Program-made: the position numbers and the translations under genes
The notes under the pieces: model-generated
What the model was told of the DNA's origin: nothing
Database searches by the model: none
What the model saw: the letters and a program-made list of their open reading frames with translations, nothing else
Source: CATZDY01 sp045599035
GTDB lineage: Bacteria; Bacillota; Desulfotomaculia; Desulfotomaculales; Desulfocucumaceae
Assembly: GCA_045599035.1 (NCBI GenBank)
Contig: JAZRVI010000047.1
Location: 1 to 18,999 of the forward strand
Direction: 5' to 3'
Length of the DNA stretch: 18,999 bases
Shown: positions 5,882 to 13,062 of the stretch, in pieces
How the letters are laid out: each line of letters opens with the position of its first letter
Numbering within the stretch: the first letter of the stretch is position 1

Positions 5882-7573
5882 CTAATCCAGATCATACGGC
5901 CAGCCATGCAGACCGCCTTCCAAATATTTGACATTTTTAAAGCCAAAGCCTTCAAAAATTCTTTCAGCTTCGTAGCTGCGAATACCCATAGCACAAATCA
6001 GAACAACTTCTTTATCTTTGGGAATTTCCTGGATTCTTTCTCGAATATCACCCAAGGTCATCAGCATCACCCGGTCATCGTCAATATGCTTGGGAGCAAA
6101 TTGCTGTTTGGTCCGAACATCCACCATCAGGAAATCATCATCACTTTCGATCTTGGCTTCCAGTTCCTTGGCACTAATGGGCTTGGACAAACCATCCCAC
6201 TTATTCAGAACCATATTGGCGGTATGATGAACCACATCAATCGGAGTGCCAAAAGGCGGAGCATAGGCCAAATCCAATTCGCCTAACTGTTCTACCGTGG
6301 CTCCAAACTTAATAGCGGTAGCAATTACATCAATCCGTTTGGCTATTTCTCCGGCACTCAAGCCTTGAGCCCCCAAAACCTTATGGGTCTTATTATCCAC
6401 GATTAATTTCAGCAAAACCATGCTGCTGCCCGGAGAATAGTGGGTCCGGTCAAAAACAGTACTGAGAACAGTGGTAACATCAAAACCGGCAGCTTTGGCC
6501 TGTTCTTCACCCAAACCGGTGCGAGCTATATTCTGGTTCAAGACCCGGCAGATGGAGGTTCCCAAAACACCCGGGAAGGCATCCTTATTGCCCAAAACAA
6601 TATTATTAGCCACAACCCGGCCTTGACGGTTGGCATAGGTAGCCATGGGGGTAAATACTTTTTGTCCGGTAATCAACTGGGTGTTTTCCACACAATCACC
6701 CAAAGCATAAATATCCGGATCGGTGGTTTGCATATATTCATTAACCTTAATAGCACCGGTAGCTCCAATTTCCAGACCGGAAGCTTTGGCCAGTTCCACA
6801 TTGGGGCGAACGCCTACCGCAATAATTACCATATCAGCATCCAATTCTTCCTGATCGGTAATTACTCCATTAACATTGCCTTCCCCATCATCCCGGAATT
6901 TTAAGACCTTATGACCCAGACGGAATTCAATCATCTGTTCTTCCAGGCGTTGTTTCAAAGTAGCCGACATATCACTATCCAGCATAGCCGGCAAAACCTT
7001 ATCCTGCAATTCTACCACAGTCACAAAAATATTTTTGGAACGCAGGGCATCGGCGGCTTCCATACCAATCAAACCGGCTCCGATAATAACGGCTTCCTGT
7101 ACATTATCCAAATTTTCTCGAACCAAACGGGCATCTTCCGGATGATTAAATTGATAAATCCCTTTTAACTGATTATTTTCAATAGGCGGAACAAAAGGAC
7201 TGGCTCCAGCAGCTAAAACCAGCTTATCATAAGGCAGCAGGGATTCTTCCCCGGTAGTCAGGTTTCTAACCAGCAATTCCTTCTTTTCCCGGTCAATATT
7301 GACAGCTTCATTGCCAATTAAAACTTTAACCCCTTTTTCCCGGGCAAAATATTCCACATCCCTAGGCACTCCATAAGAAGTTTTATAAAGATGATCAAAT
7401 TCCCGAATAGTTCCGGCTACATAAAAAGGCATTCCGCAGCCGGCATAGGATAACATACTGCCCCGTTCCACAATAGTAATGTCAGCTTGCGGATCCAGTC
7501 TTCTGGCTCTGGCTGCCGTTTTGGGACCGGCTGCTACTCCGCCGACAATAACAATTTTTAAATTTTCAGACAT
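5882..7573 (-). CDS. CoA-disulfide reductase-like flavoprotein with C-terminal rhodanese domain
   Basis: A fusion of about 563 residues. The N-terminal FAD domain starts IVIVGGVAAGPKTAARARR. It is followed by SYAGCGMPFY, whose Cys46 is the single active-site cysteine of the CoADR/Nox branch of disulfide reductases. The NAD(P)H domain has AVIIGAGLIGMEAADAL, and IYALGDC marks the second FAD contact. The last 90 residues are a rhodanese domain, VDVRTKQQF then CAMGIRS with Cys527 as persulfide-carrying residue, ending in GGLHGWPYDL. Known CoADR-RHD proteins reduce CoA disulfide, CoA persulfide or polysulfide with NAD(P)H; the exact substrate here is inferred. I prefer the ATG at 7573 after AGGAAAGGTGG over the GTG at 7588. 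It has its own promoter and terminator and is divergent from gap. Confidence 0.9.
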   Translation of the reverse strand: MSENLKIVIVGGVAAGPKTAARARRLDPQADITIVERGSMLSYAGCGMPFYVAGTIREFDHLYKTSYGVPRDVEYFAREKGVKVLIGNEAVNIDREKKELLVRNLTTGEESLLPYDKLVLAAGASPFVPPIENNQLKGIYQFNHPEDARLVRENLDNVQEAVIIGAGLIGMEAADALRSKNIFVTVVELQDKVLPAMLDSDMSATLKQRLEEQMIEFRLGHKVLKFRDDGEGNVNGVITDQEELDADMVIIAVGVRPNVELAKASGLEIGATGAIKVNEYMQTTDPDIYALGDCVENTQLITGQKVFTPMATYANRQGRVVANNIVLGNKDAFPGVLGTSICRVLNQNIARTGLGEEQAKAAGFDVTTVLSTVFDRTHYSPGSSMVLLKLIVDNKTHKVLGAQGLSAGEIAKRIDVIATAIKFGATVEQLGELDLAYAPPFGTPIDVVHHTANMVLNKWDGLSKPISAKELEAKIESDDDFLMVDVRTKQQFAPKHIDDDRVMLMTLGDIRERIQEIPKDKEVVLICAMGIRSYEAERIFEGFGFKNVKYLEGGLHGWPYDLD

Positions 7574-7622
7574 ACTTAAAAAAACCACCTTTCCTGTGGG
7601 TATCTACAACATCCGCAATTTC

Positions 7623-7651
7623 ATTGTATCAGGATTATTCTTTTTTCGCAA
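7623..7651 (-). promoter_or_regulatory. Promoter of the CoA-disulfide reductase-like gene
   Basis: Minus-strand TTGCGA (7646-7651) and TACAAT (7623-7628) have a 17-base spacer, with TGA before the -10 box. The predicted 5' leader is about 43 bases. With the gap promoter it fills most of the 308-base divergent region. Confidence 0.7.
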
Positions 7652-7752
7652 TATCTCCACCCTTAAAAATCAACTAAGCTGCCAAGAATCAGGCCAATTA
7701 GTCGATACTATTATCTAAATATAATGTTCTATTAAAGGTCAAGAAAAAATTG

Positions 7753-7781
7753 TTGTATTCTTGTGTTGATTATGATATAAT
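7753..7781 (+). promoter_or_regulatory. Promoter of gap
   Basis: TTGTAT (7753-7758) and TATAAT (7776-7781) have a 17-base spacer. The transcript would have a leader of about 93 bases containing the tandem repeat GGCCTGA-C-GGCCTGA (7802-7816), a possible operator. Confidence 0.7.
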
Positions 7782-7881
7782 ATATTTAGTTTTCAGACTT
7801 TGGCCTGACGGCCTGATAAATTGAATACATATTTTTGTTAAAAAAGCTCAATAATATTTTCTATTAAAGGAGTGTTCTAGT

Positions 7882-8889
7882 ATGACTTTAAAATTAGGAA
7901 TTAATGGCTTTGGCCGTATTGGCCGCTGTGTCTTTAGGGCTGCCATGCACAATCCGGAAATCGAAATCGTAGCAGTCAACAATCCCAGTTTTCCTGAAAA
8001 GCTCTATCACTTTTTAAAATATGACACCGTACACGGCACCTTACCGGAAGACATCAAACCGGCTGAAGGCGGCTTCACAGTGGACGGCAAATTTGTCAAG
8101 GTTGTCTCTGATCGCAATCCCGCCAACATCAACTGGGGAGAAATGGGCGTAGACATTGTTATGGAATGCACCGGAAAGCTCAACAGCAAAGAAGCGGTTT
8201 TGCCGCATCTGAACAACGGAGCTAAAAAAGTTGTTATTACCGCTCCGGCCAAAAATGAAGATGCCACCATTGTTATGGGCATCAATGAAAACACCTATGA
8301 TCCGGCCAGACATCAGGTGATTTCCTGTGCTTCCTGCACCACCAACTGTCTGGCTCCGGTGGCCAAGGTGCTGCTGCGGGAGTTTGGCATTGTCAAAGGC
8401 ATGATGACTACCGTTCACGCTTTTACCAATGACCAAAGAGTTTTGGATCACACTCACAAGGACTTCCGTCGTGCCAGAACCGCTTCTGCCTCCATTATTC
8501 CCACCACCACCGGAGCAGCCAAAGCTGTGGCCAAGGTTTTGCCTGAATTGGAAGGCAAACTTACTGGAATGGCCATGCGGGTTCCGGTTCCCAATGTTTC
8601 GGTTGTAGATTTGGTGGTAGAAACCGGCCGCAATACCACGGTTGAAGAAGTAAATGCAGTTTTAAAAGCAGCTTCCGAAGGGGAATTAAAAGGTATTCTG
8701 GAATATTGTGAAGAACCGCTGGTTTCGGTGGATTTCAATGGCAACAAGCATTCTTCCATTGTGGATGCTTTGTCTACTTTGGTTATGCAGGACAATATGG
8801 TCAAGGTTATTGCCTGGTATGACAATGAAATGGGCTATTCCTACCGGGTAGTCGATATTGCTTTATATCTCTATCATCAAGGACTTTAA
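7882..8889 (+). CDS. gap: Glyceraldehyde-3-phosphate dehydrogenase, phosphorylating
   Basis: The 335-residue protein is full length for type I GAPDH, which interconverts glyceraldehyde-3-phosphate and 1,3-bisphosphoglycerate in glycolysis and gluconeogenesis. It has the Rossmann motif GINGFGRIGR, the catalytic ASCTTNC with Cys152, the base His179 in TTVHAFTND, the RRARTASASIIPTTTGAAKA anion site and the C-terminal AWYDNEMGYSYR. At cofactor positions it departs from NAD-specific enzymes: Asn34 follows AVN where GapA has Asp, and DHTHKD replaces the usual LP-HKD. The stretch NPSFPEKLYHFLKYDT resembles GapB-type enzymes. It is monocistronic; AAAGGAG precedes the ATG. No other glycolytic genes follow, unlike the common gap-pgk-tpi operon. 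Confidence 0.96.
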   Translation: MTLKLGINGFGRIGRCVFRAAMHNPEIEIVAVNNPSFPEKLYHFLKYDTVHGTLPEDIKPAEGGFTVDGKFVKVVSDRNPANINWGEMGVDIVMECTGKLNSKEAVLPHLNNGAKKVVITAPAKNEDATIVMGINENTYDPARHQVISCASCTTNCLAPVAKVLLREFGIVKGMMTTVHAFTNDQRVLDHTHKDFRRARTASASIIPTTTGAAKAVAKVLPELEGKLTGMAMRVPVPNVSVVDLVVETGRNTTVEEVNAVLKAASEGELKGILEYCEEPLVSVDFNGNKHSSIVDALSTLVMQDNMVKVIAWYDNEMGYSYRVVDIALYLYHQGL

Positions 8890-8926
8890 GCTTTCAACAG
8901 GCTTTTAACTAAAAAAAACTAGCAAC

Positions 8927-8971
8927 AAACAGCAAAAGGCAAACCAGCTTTCGTCTGCCTTTTGCTGTTTT
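8927..8971 (+). terminator. Rho-independent terminator of gap
   Basis: AAACAGCAAAAGGCA (8927-8941) and TGCCTTTTGCTGTTT (8956-8970) form a perfect 15-bp stem with a 14-base loop, and the T-run extends to 8971. Confidence 0.88.
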
Positions 8972-9028
8972 CCCATTTATAGTATATATATGGGATAATT
9001 CCTAGATCTACAGAAAGGAGAAAACACC

Positions 9029-9139
9029 ATATATCCTACGGTTAGAATACAGGTAAAGCGTTTGCCTAAGGATGATTACGCCACTTTCGCAGACAAAAGG
9101 GAGGAAAATTTAATTGATTTGAAAGTGAAGATTTGGTAA
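9029..9139 (+). other. 36-codon open frame with ribosome site but an ATA in place of a start codon
   Basis: AAAGGAG (9014-9020) stands eight bases before ATA at 9029. The frame then reads YPTVRIQVKRLPKDDYATFA onward to a TAA at 9137. An extended -10 box, TGGGATAAT (8991-8999), lies just upstream. No ATG or GTG occurs in this frame, and the only TTG (at 9062) comes 11 codons in, without a ribosome site. It may be a small gene whose start codon was lost, a fragment of a longer gene, or chance. It occupies most of the 307-base interval between gap and the DUF4282 gene; the rest is the gap terminator and the next promoter. Confidence 0.25.
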
Positions 9140-9147
9140 AATCAATT
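9112..9147 (+). promoter_or_regulatory. Promoter of the DUF4282 gene inside a 9-bp inverted repeat
   Basis: TTGATT (9114-9119) and TAAAAT (9137-9142) have a 17-base spacer. The inverted repeat AATTGATTT (9112-9120) and AAATCAATT (9139-9147) covers both boxes almost exactly, so a symmetric regulator bound there would block the polymerase. Operator function is inferred. Confidence 0.5.
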
Positions 9148-9196
9148 TCAATAAGGTGCAAAATATTCCAAAAGGAGGTCGAAGGAGGTCGATTTT

Positions 9197-9730
9197 TTGA
9201 ATTTGGGTCTATTTGATATCCTATATTATAGGACTGATGGCTTATTTGCTGGGCTTATTGTTTTATTTGTTTTAGCGATAATTTGTACGGTTTTAATTTG
9301 TGTTTTGATTCTGCCGGCTAATAAAAGAGAAAACTTGCCGAATTTTTTTAAGTTTCTACATGATTTATTTCATTTTAAAGTACTTTTCGTGGAATACCTG
9401 TTAAAAATTCTCTATGTGTTTTGTACAATTTTTGTAGCTTTTATGGGAATTTTTTTGCTGTTAAGTCAGATTGATTCGGGCGGTCTGCTCTATTTGCTTT
9501 ATGCTTTGATTTATCTGGTATTCTTCCGGATAGTTTACGAATTGCTGATGATGGGCTTAGTTTTGGTCAGGAATGTTATCGAAATTAATAAGAAGCTGAC
9601 AGGTTCCAATCAACAGCAGACAAAGGAAAGCCAAGTAACTCCTGAACCGGAAATGATCTTTTGCGGTCATTGCGGTTTTCGTTATGAGGTTAGTCAGGAA
9701 GCTTGTCCCAAATGTCATGAACAAAATTGA
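9197..9730 (+). CDS. DUF4282 membrane protein with C-terminal zinc ribbon
   Basis: A 177-residue protein. An N-terminal hydrophobic segment (about residues 18-40) is followed by a DUF4282-like region: a short helix FFKFLHDLFHFKVLF, two hydrophobic segments (about 68-90 and 97-125) and the RIVYELLMMGLVLVRNVIEI closing helix. A polar Q/E-rich linker leads to a zinc-ribbon knuckle pair, CGHCGF and CPKC, at the C-terminus. Function is unknown; the ribbon is presumably cytoplasmic. The start is a TTG at 9197 after a doubled ribosome site (AAGGAGGTCG twice, at 9172-9190). It is monocistronic, with its own promoter and terminator. Confidence 0.78.
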   Translation: MNLGLFDILYYRTDGLFAGLIVLFVLAIICTVLICVLILPANKRENLPNFFKFLHDLFHFKVLFVEYLLKILYVFCTIFVAFMGIFLLLSQIDSGGLLYLLYALIYLVFFRIVYELLMMGLVLVRNVIEINKKLTGSNQQQTKESQVTPEPEMIFCGHCGFRYEVSQEACPKCHEQN

Positions 9731-9764
9731 TTGATAACTAATTATTTTGCGTCTTATTAAAGAC

Positions 9765-9797
9765 AGGCTGTTTGAAAAGCAAGCGGCCTTTTTTTTT
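9765..9797 (+). terminator. Terminator of the DUF4282 gene
   Basis: AGGCTGTTTG (9765-9774) and CAAGCGGCCT (9780-9789) form a 10-bp stem with two wobble pairs and an AAAAG loop, followed by a run of nine T's. Confidence 0.82.
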
Positions 9798-9822
9798 CTG
9801 CGAAAATAATATGAATATTTGT

Positions 9823-9851
9823 TTTCCAAATCCTTGCCGTTAAGATACAAT
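9823..9851 (+). promoter_or_regulatory. Promoter of the EamA transporter gene
   Basis: TTTCCA (9823-9828) and TACAAT (9846-9851) have a 17-base spacer. The predicted start of transcription falls at the front of a 7-bp inverted repeat, TCAAGGC/GCCTTGA (9857-9877), which could act as an operator or a leader hairpin. Confidence 0.55.
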
Positions 9852-9902
9852 AGAAGTCAAGGCCGGGCAAGCCTTGAAAATTAAGCAAGTGAGGTTGAAA
9901 AA

Positions 9903-10769
9903 ATGACAAAGGATTATGGCAAATATTTATTGGCTTTATTATTACTTGGTTCCAATGGAATTGTAGCCAGCTATATTGCCCTGAGCAGCTATGAAATTGT
10001 TTTTATGCGAACTATGCTGGGCAGCCTTCTGTTGTTGGCGGTTTTTTTATTAAGCCGGGGAAAATTTACCTTTTGGCAGCATAAGCAGCAATTTGTTTTT
10101 TTAGCTATTTCCGGGGTAGCATTGGGAGGAAGCTGGATTTTTCTTTATGAAGCTTATCAGCAAATCGGGGTCAGCATTGCTTCTTTGGCCTACTATTGTG
10201 GTCCTGTTATTGTAATGGTGCTTTCTCCTTTTCTTTTTTCGGAAAAGCTGAGCAAAATTAAGATAATCAGTTTTCTGCTGGTTCTGCTGGGGATGGTTTT
10301 GGTCAATGGTCAAGCCTTTCAGGAAGGAAAAACCGGCTGGGGGCTTTTTTGCGGAGGGATGTCGGCTGTGCTTTATGCGGTTATGGTTATTTTTAATAAA
10401 AAAGCTCGATGGATTGCGGGTTTGGAAAATGCTCTGTTTCAAGTAATTTTTAGTTTTCTGACTGTAGCAGTTTTTTGGTTTTGTCGACAAGGATTTTCTC
10501 TGCAAATTGCCAATAGCGATTGGCTTCCAATTTTAATTTTGGGGTTGCTCAATACCGGGCTGGGCTGTTACCTTTATTTTTCAGCTTTGAGTCGGCTGTC
10601 GGTGCAGACGGTGGCTATTTGCGGCTATTTGGAACCTCTTTCGGCGGTGGTCTTGGCTGCACTTGTGCTTCAGGAAAAAATGGATCTGGTTCAAATTGGC
10701 GGAGCGGTTTTAATTATCGGGGGAGCCATGCTGGGAGAATTGCTGGTCAGCCGAAAAAAAACGAATTGA
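9903..10769 (+). CDS. EamA/DMT-superfamily transporter
   Basis: A 288-residue inner-membrane protein with about ten hydrophobic segments in two tandem EamA repeats. The first repeat holds SSYEIVFMRTMLGSLLLL and SIASLAYYCGPVIVMVLSP, and ends in FLLVLLGMVLVNG. The second starts GLFCGGMSAVLYAVMVIFNK and contains LSVQTVAICGYLEPLSAVV and LQEKMDLVQIGGAVLIIGG. Members of the drug/metabolite transporter superfamily export or import small metabolites; the substrate cannot be read from the sequence. The start ATG at 9903 follows GTGAGGTTG. The DUF2007 gene follows after 77 bases, with a small hairpin (10790-10807) but no T-run between, so the two may be co-transcribed. Confidence 0.92.
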   Translation: MTKDYGKYLLALLLLGSNGIVASYIALSSYEIVFMRTMLGSLLLLAVFLLSRGKFTFWQHKQQFVFLAISGVALGGSWIFLYEAYQQIGVSIASLAYYCGPVIVMVLSPFLFSEKLSKIKIISFLLVLLGMVLVNGQAFQEGKTGWGLFCGGMSAVLYAVMVIFNKKARWIAGLENALFQVIFSFLTVAVFWFCRQGFSLQIANSDWLPILILGLLNTGLGCYLYFSALSRLSVQTVAICGYLEPLSAVVLAALVLQEKMDLVQIGGAVLIIGGAMLGELLVSRKKTN

Positions 10770-10846
10770 AAATTTCAGGCTTTTGAAAAAACAGGCAAAA
10801 ACCTGTTATGTCTGCTCAAAAGCTTGTTTGTTGGGAGGATGATTTG

Positions 10847-11122
10847 ATGAGATTTAGAATTAAGTCCGCCAACCCTGAACCCCGGCCAGAATCGCTGGAT
10901 GACAGCGAAAGTGAGGAGTGGAAATTAATCGGAATCTTTTTTAATCCGGCTGAAGCTTTTCTGAGGCAGGGTCTGTTGGCCAATGCCCAAATTCCGGCGG
11001 TGGTTCTGGATGAAAATATAGCCAATCTGCTGCCCGGTTTTACGGTTCGGCTGATGGTTCCCGCTCAATTTTGGAGCAAGGCGAAAAAATTATGCCGGGA
11101 ATCTGGTTTGGATAACTTGTAA
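10847..11122 (+). CDS. DUF2007 domain protein
   Basis: A small 91-residue soluble protein. Residues about 28-88 (KLIGIFFNPAEAFLRQGLL, then IPAVVLDENIANLLPG and a VRLMVPAQFWSKAKKLC strand-helix) match the DUF2007 pattern, a ferredoxin-like fold sometimes labelled putative signal transducing protein. The biological role is unknown. The N-terminus is acidic and proline-rich. The ATG at 10847 follows GGGAGG; the frame is open 13 codons further upstream, but without a ribosome site. The typA promoter overlaps its stop codon. Confidence 0.8.
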   Translation: MRFRIKSANPEPRPESLDDSESEEWKLIGIFFNPAEAFLRQGLLANAQIPAVVLDENIANLLPGFTVRLMVPAQFWSKAKKLCRESGLDNL

Positions 11123-11145
11123 TTAGGCTCAAAGCTTGTTATACT
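11117..11145 (+). promoter_or_regulatory. Promoter of typA
   Basis: TTGTAA (11117-11122) and TATACT (11140-11145) have a 17-base spacer. The -35 box overlaps the stop codon of the DUF2007 gene. The predicted leader is about 37 bases. Confidence 0.7.
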
Positions 11146-11189
11146 GGAAAAAGATTTTATCGGTTGTTTTCTAATGGGAGGTAATTTAG

Positions 11190-12998
11190 ATTAACGAATT
11201 AAGAAATATAGCTATTATTGCTCATGTTGACCACGGAAAGACCACCCTGGTGGATGCTATGTTGCGGCAAAGCGGAATTTTTCGGGATAATGAGATAGTC
11301 CAGGAACGAATTATGGATTCTAATGATCTGGAGCGGGAAAGAGGCATTACTATTCTTTCCAAAAACACTTCTGTTCATTATGGCCAGGTTAAAATTAATA
11401 TTGTAGATACTCCAGGTCACTCTGATTTTGGCGGGGAAGTAGAACGGGTTCTAAATATGGTAGATGGGGTTTTGCTGTTGGTAGATGCCTTTGACGGTCC
11501 CATGCCTCAAACTCGTTTTGTTTTACGCAAGGCCTTAGAACTGCATTTAGTTCCGGTGGTGGTCATTAATAAAATTGACCGTTTGGATGCCCGCCCTCTG
11601 GAAGTGGCAGATGAAATTTTGGATTTGTTTATTGAACTGGAAGCTCCGGAAGAATTTTTGGACTTTCCTTTGATTTATGCTTCAGCTCGGCAGGGGGTGG
11701 CTACTACTGAATTAACTTCACCCGGTCAGGATTTAAAAGCTTTGTTTGAAGCTATTGTAGATAATGTTCCGGCTCCCCAAGGGGATCGAGATGGTGCTTT
11801 GCAAATTCTGGTTAATAATACTGTTTATGATCAATATTTGGGACGGATGGTTTTGGGTAAAATCAATCGGGGTTCCTTGCGAGCTGGCCAGAATGTTACC
11901 TTGATTCGTCACGACCAAAGCCTGACTTTGGGCAAAATTGGTCGGCTGTATGCTTTTGAGGGTCTGGCAAGAGTGGAAGTGGAAGAAGCTTTTTGCGGAG
12001 AGGTTGTAACCTTTTCTGGCCTGGAGGATGTCAACATTGGGGAAACGGTAGCCGATCCGGAAAATCCGGAGCAGCTTCCGCCTATTATGGTTGATGAACC
12101 AACCCTCAAGATGACCTTTATGATTAATGACAGCCCCTTTGCCGGACGGGAAGGCAAGTTTGTGACCTCCCGGGAATTGAGAGCCCGTCTGTTTAAAGAA
12201 ATGGAACGCAATGTCAGCCTGCGGGTGACGGATACCTTAAGTGCCGATAGCTTTGAAGTTTGCGGCCGGGGTGAACTGCACTTATCAATTTTGATTGAAA
12301 CCATGCGGCGGGAAGGCTATGAACTGCAGGTTTCCAAGCCGGAGGTTATTTTTAAGGAAATTGATGGTAAAAAGTGTGAACCTATGGAAAATCTCGTGGT
12401 AGATATTCCAGAAGCTCAAATGGGGCCGGTCATGGAAATTATGGGATTACGCAAAGGCGAGCTGTCCAATATGACTTCGGTGGGCGGCGGTCAGCTGCGG
12501 CTGGAATTTAAGGTTCCGGCTCGGGGCTTAATTGGCTTCCGTTCTCAGCTTTTGACTGAAACCCGAGGCAATGCAGTAATGAACCATGTTTTTGCCGGTT
12601 ATGAACCTTATAAAGGAGATATGAACCAGCGAACCCGGGGAGTTATGATTGCTTTTGAAACCGGAGAAACAGCCATGTATGGCATGAATGCCGTACAGGA
12701 AAGAGGAATTTTATTTGTTGAACCCGGAGTTCCGGTTTATGAAGGCATGGTTGTGGGAGAGCATTGCCGGGAACAGGATATCGAGGTTAATGTCTGCAAG
12801 AAAAAGCATTTGACCAATATGCGTTCCAGTACGGCAGAGCAGGCTTTGCGACTGGAAGAACCCCGTAAGTTTTCCCTGGAAGAGTGTCTGGAGTATTTGG
12901 GTGATGATGAGCTGTTGGAGGTTACGCCGACTCAGCTTAGAATGAGAAAGAAAATATTGGAAAAAACTCAGCGAGCCAGATCCAAGAAGAATATTTAA
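11190..12998 (+). CDS. typA: Translational GTPase TypA/BipA, apparent AUU start
   Basis: A ribosome-binding GTPase of 602 residues involved in ribosome assembly and stress growth. The G motifs are AHVDHGKT (G1), RERGITI (G2), DTPGH (G3) and NKID (G4). EF-G-like domains II, III and V follow, with the BipA-specific C-terminal domain (VNVCKKKHLTNMRSSTAEQA). The family N-terminus M-NELRNIAIIAHVDHGK is fully encoded, but the methionine position is ATT at 11190, directly preceded in frame by TAG. GGGAGGT lies seven bases upstream, ideal spacing. The first ATG (11250) would delete the P-loop, so it cannot give a working GTPase. AUU starts are known for infC. A sequencing error or recent mutation is the alternative. 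Confidence 0.9.
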   Translation: MNELRNIAIIAHVDHGKTTLVDAMLRQSGIFRDNEIVQERIMDSNDLERERGITILSKNTSVHYGQVKINIVDTPGHSDFGGEVERVLNMVDGVLLLVDAFDGPMPQTRFVLRKALELHLVPVVVINKIDRLDARPLEVADEILDLFIELEAPEEFLDFPLIYASARQGVATTELTSPGQDLKALFEAIVDNVPAPQGDRDGALQILVNNTVYDQYLGRMVLGKINRGSLRAGQNVTLIRHDQSLTLGKIGRLYAFEGLARVEVEEAFCGEVVTFSGLEDVNIGETVADPENPEQLPPIMVDEPTLKMTFMINDSPFAGREGKFVTSRELRARLFKEMERNVSLRVTDTLSADSFEVCGRGELHLSILIETMRREGYELQVSKPEVIFKEIDGKKCEPMENLVVDIPEAQMGPVMEIMGLRKGELSNMTSVGGGQLRLEFKVPARGLIGFRSQLLTETRGNAVMNHVFAGYEPYKGDMNQRTRGVMIAFETGETAMYGMNAVQERGILFVEPGVPVYEGMVVGEHCREQDIEVNVCKKKHLTNMRSSTAEQALRLEEPRKFSLEECLEYLGDDELLEVTPTQLRMRKKILEKTQRARSKKNI

Positions 12999-13000
12999 GG

Positions 13001-13039
13001 AAAGAGCAGAGTCGTTATTTAACGGTTCTGCTCTTTGGG
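13001..13039 (+). terminator. Hairpin terminator after typA
   Basis: AAAGAGCAGAGTCGTT (13001-13016) and AACGGTTCTGCTCTTT (13021-13036) form a 16-bp stem with two wobble pairs and an ATTT loop. The T-tract is short and lies within the stem end, so some read-through into the next gene is likely; no separate promoter is visible for that gene. Confidence 0.65.
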
Positions 13040-13062
13040 ATTGTACCGCCAAAGGAGAAAAT

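Noticed and set aside
9070..9111. Short plus-strand frame starting ATG near 9072 between gap and the DUF4282 gene
   Set aside because: It has only 13 codons, and the AAGG before the ATG is too close to act as a ribosome site.
11250..12998. typA starting at the ATG at 11250
   Set aside because: This would remove the AHVDHGKT P-loop, without which a translational GTPase cannot bind nucleotide; no ribosome site precedes that ATG.
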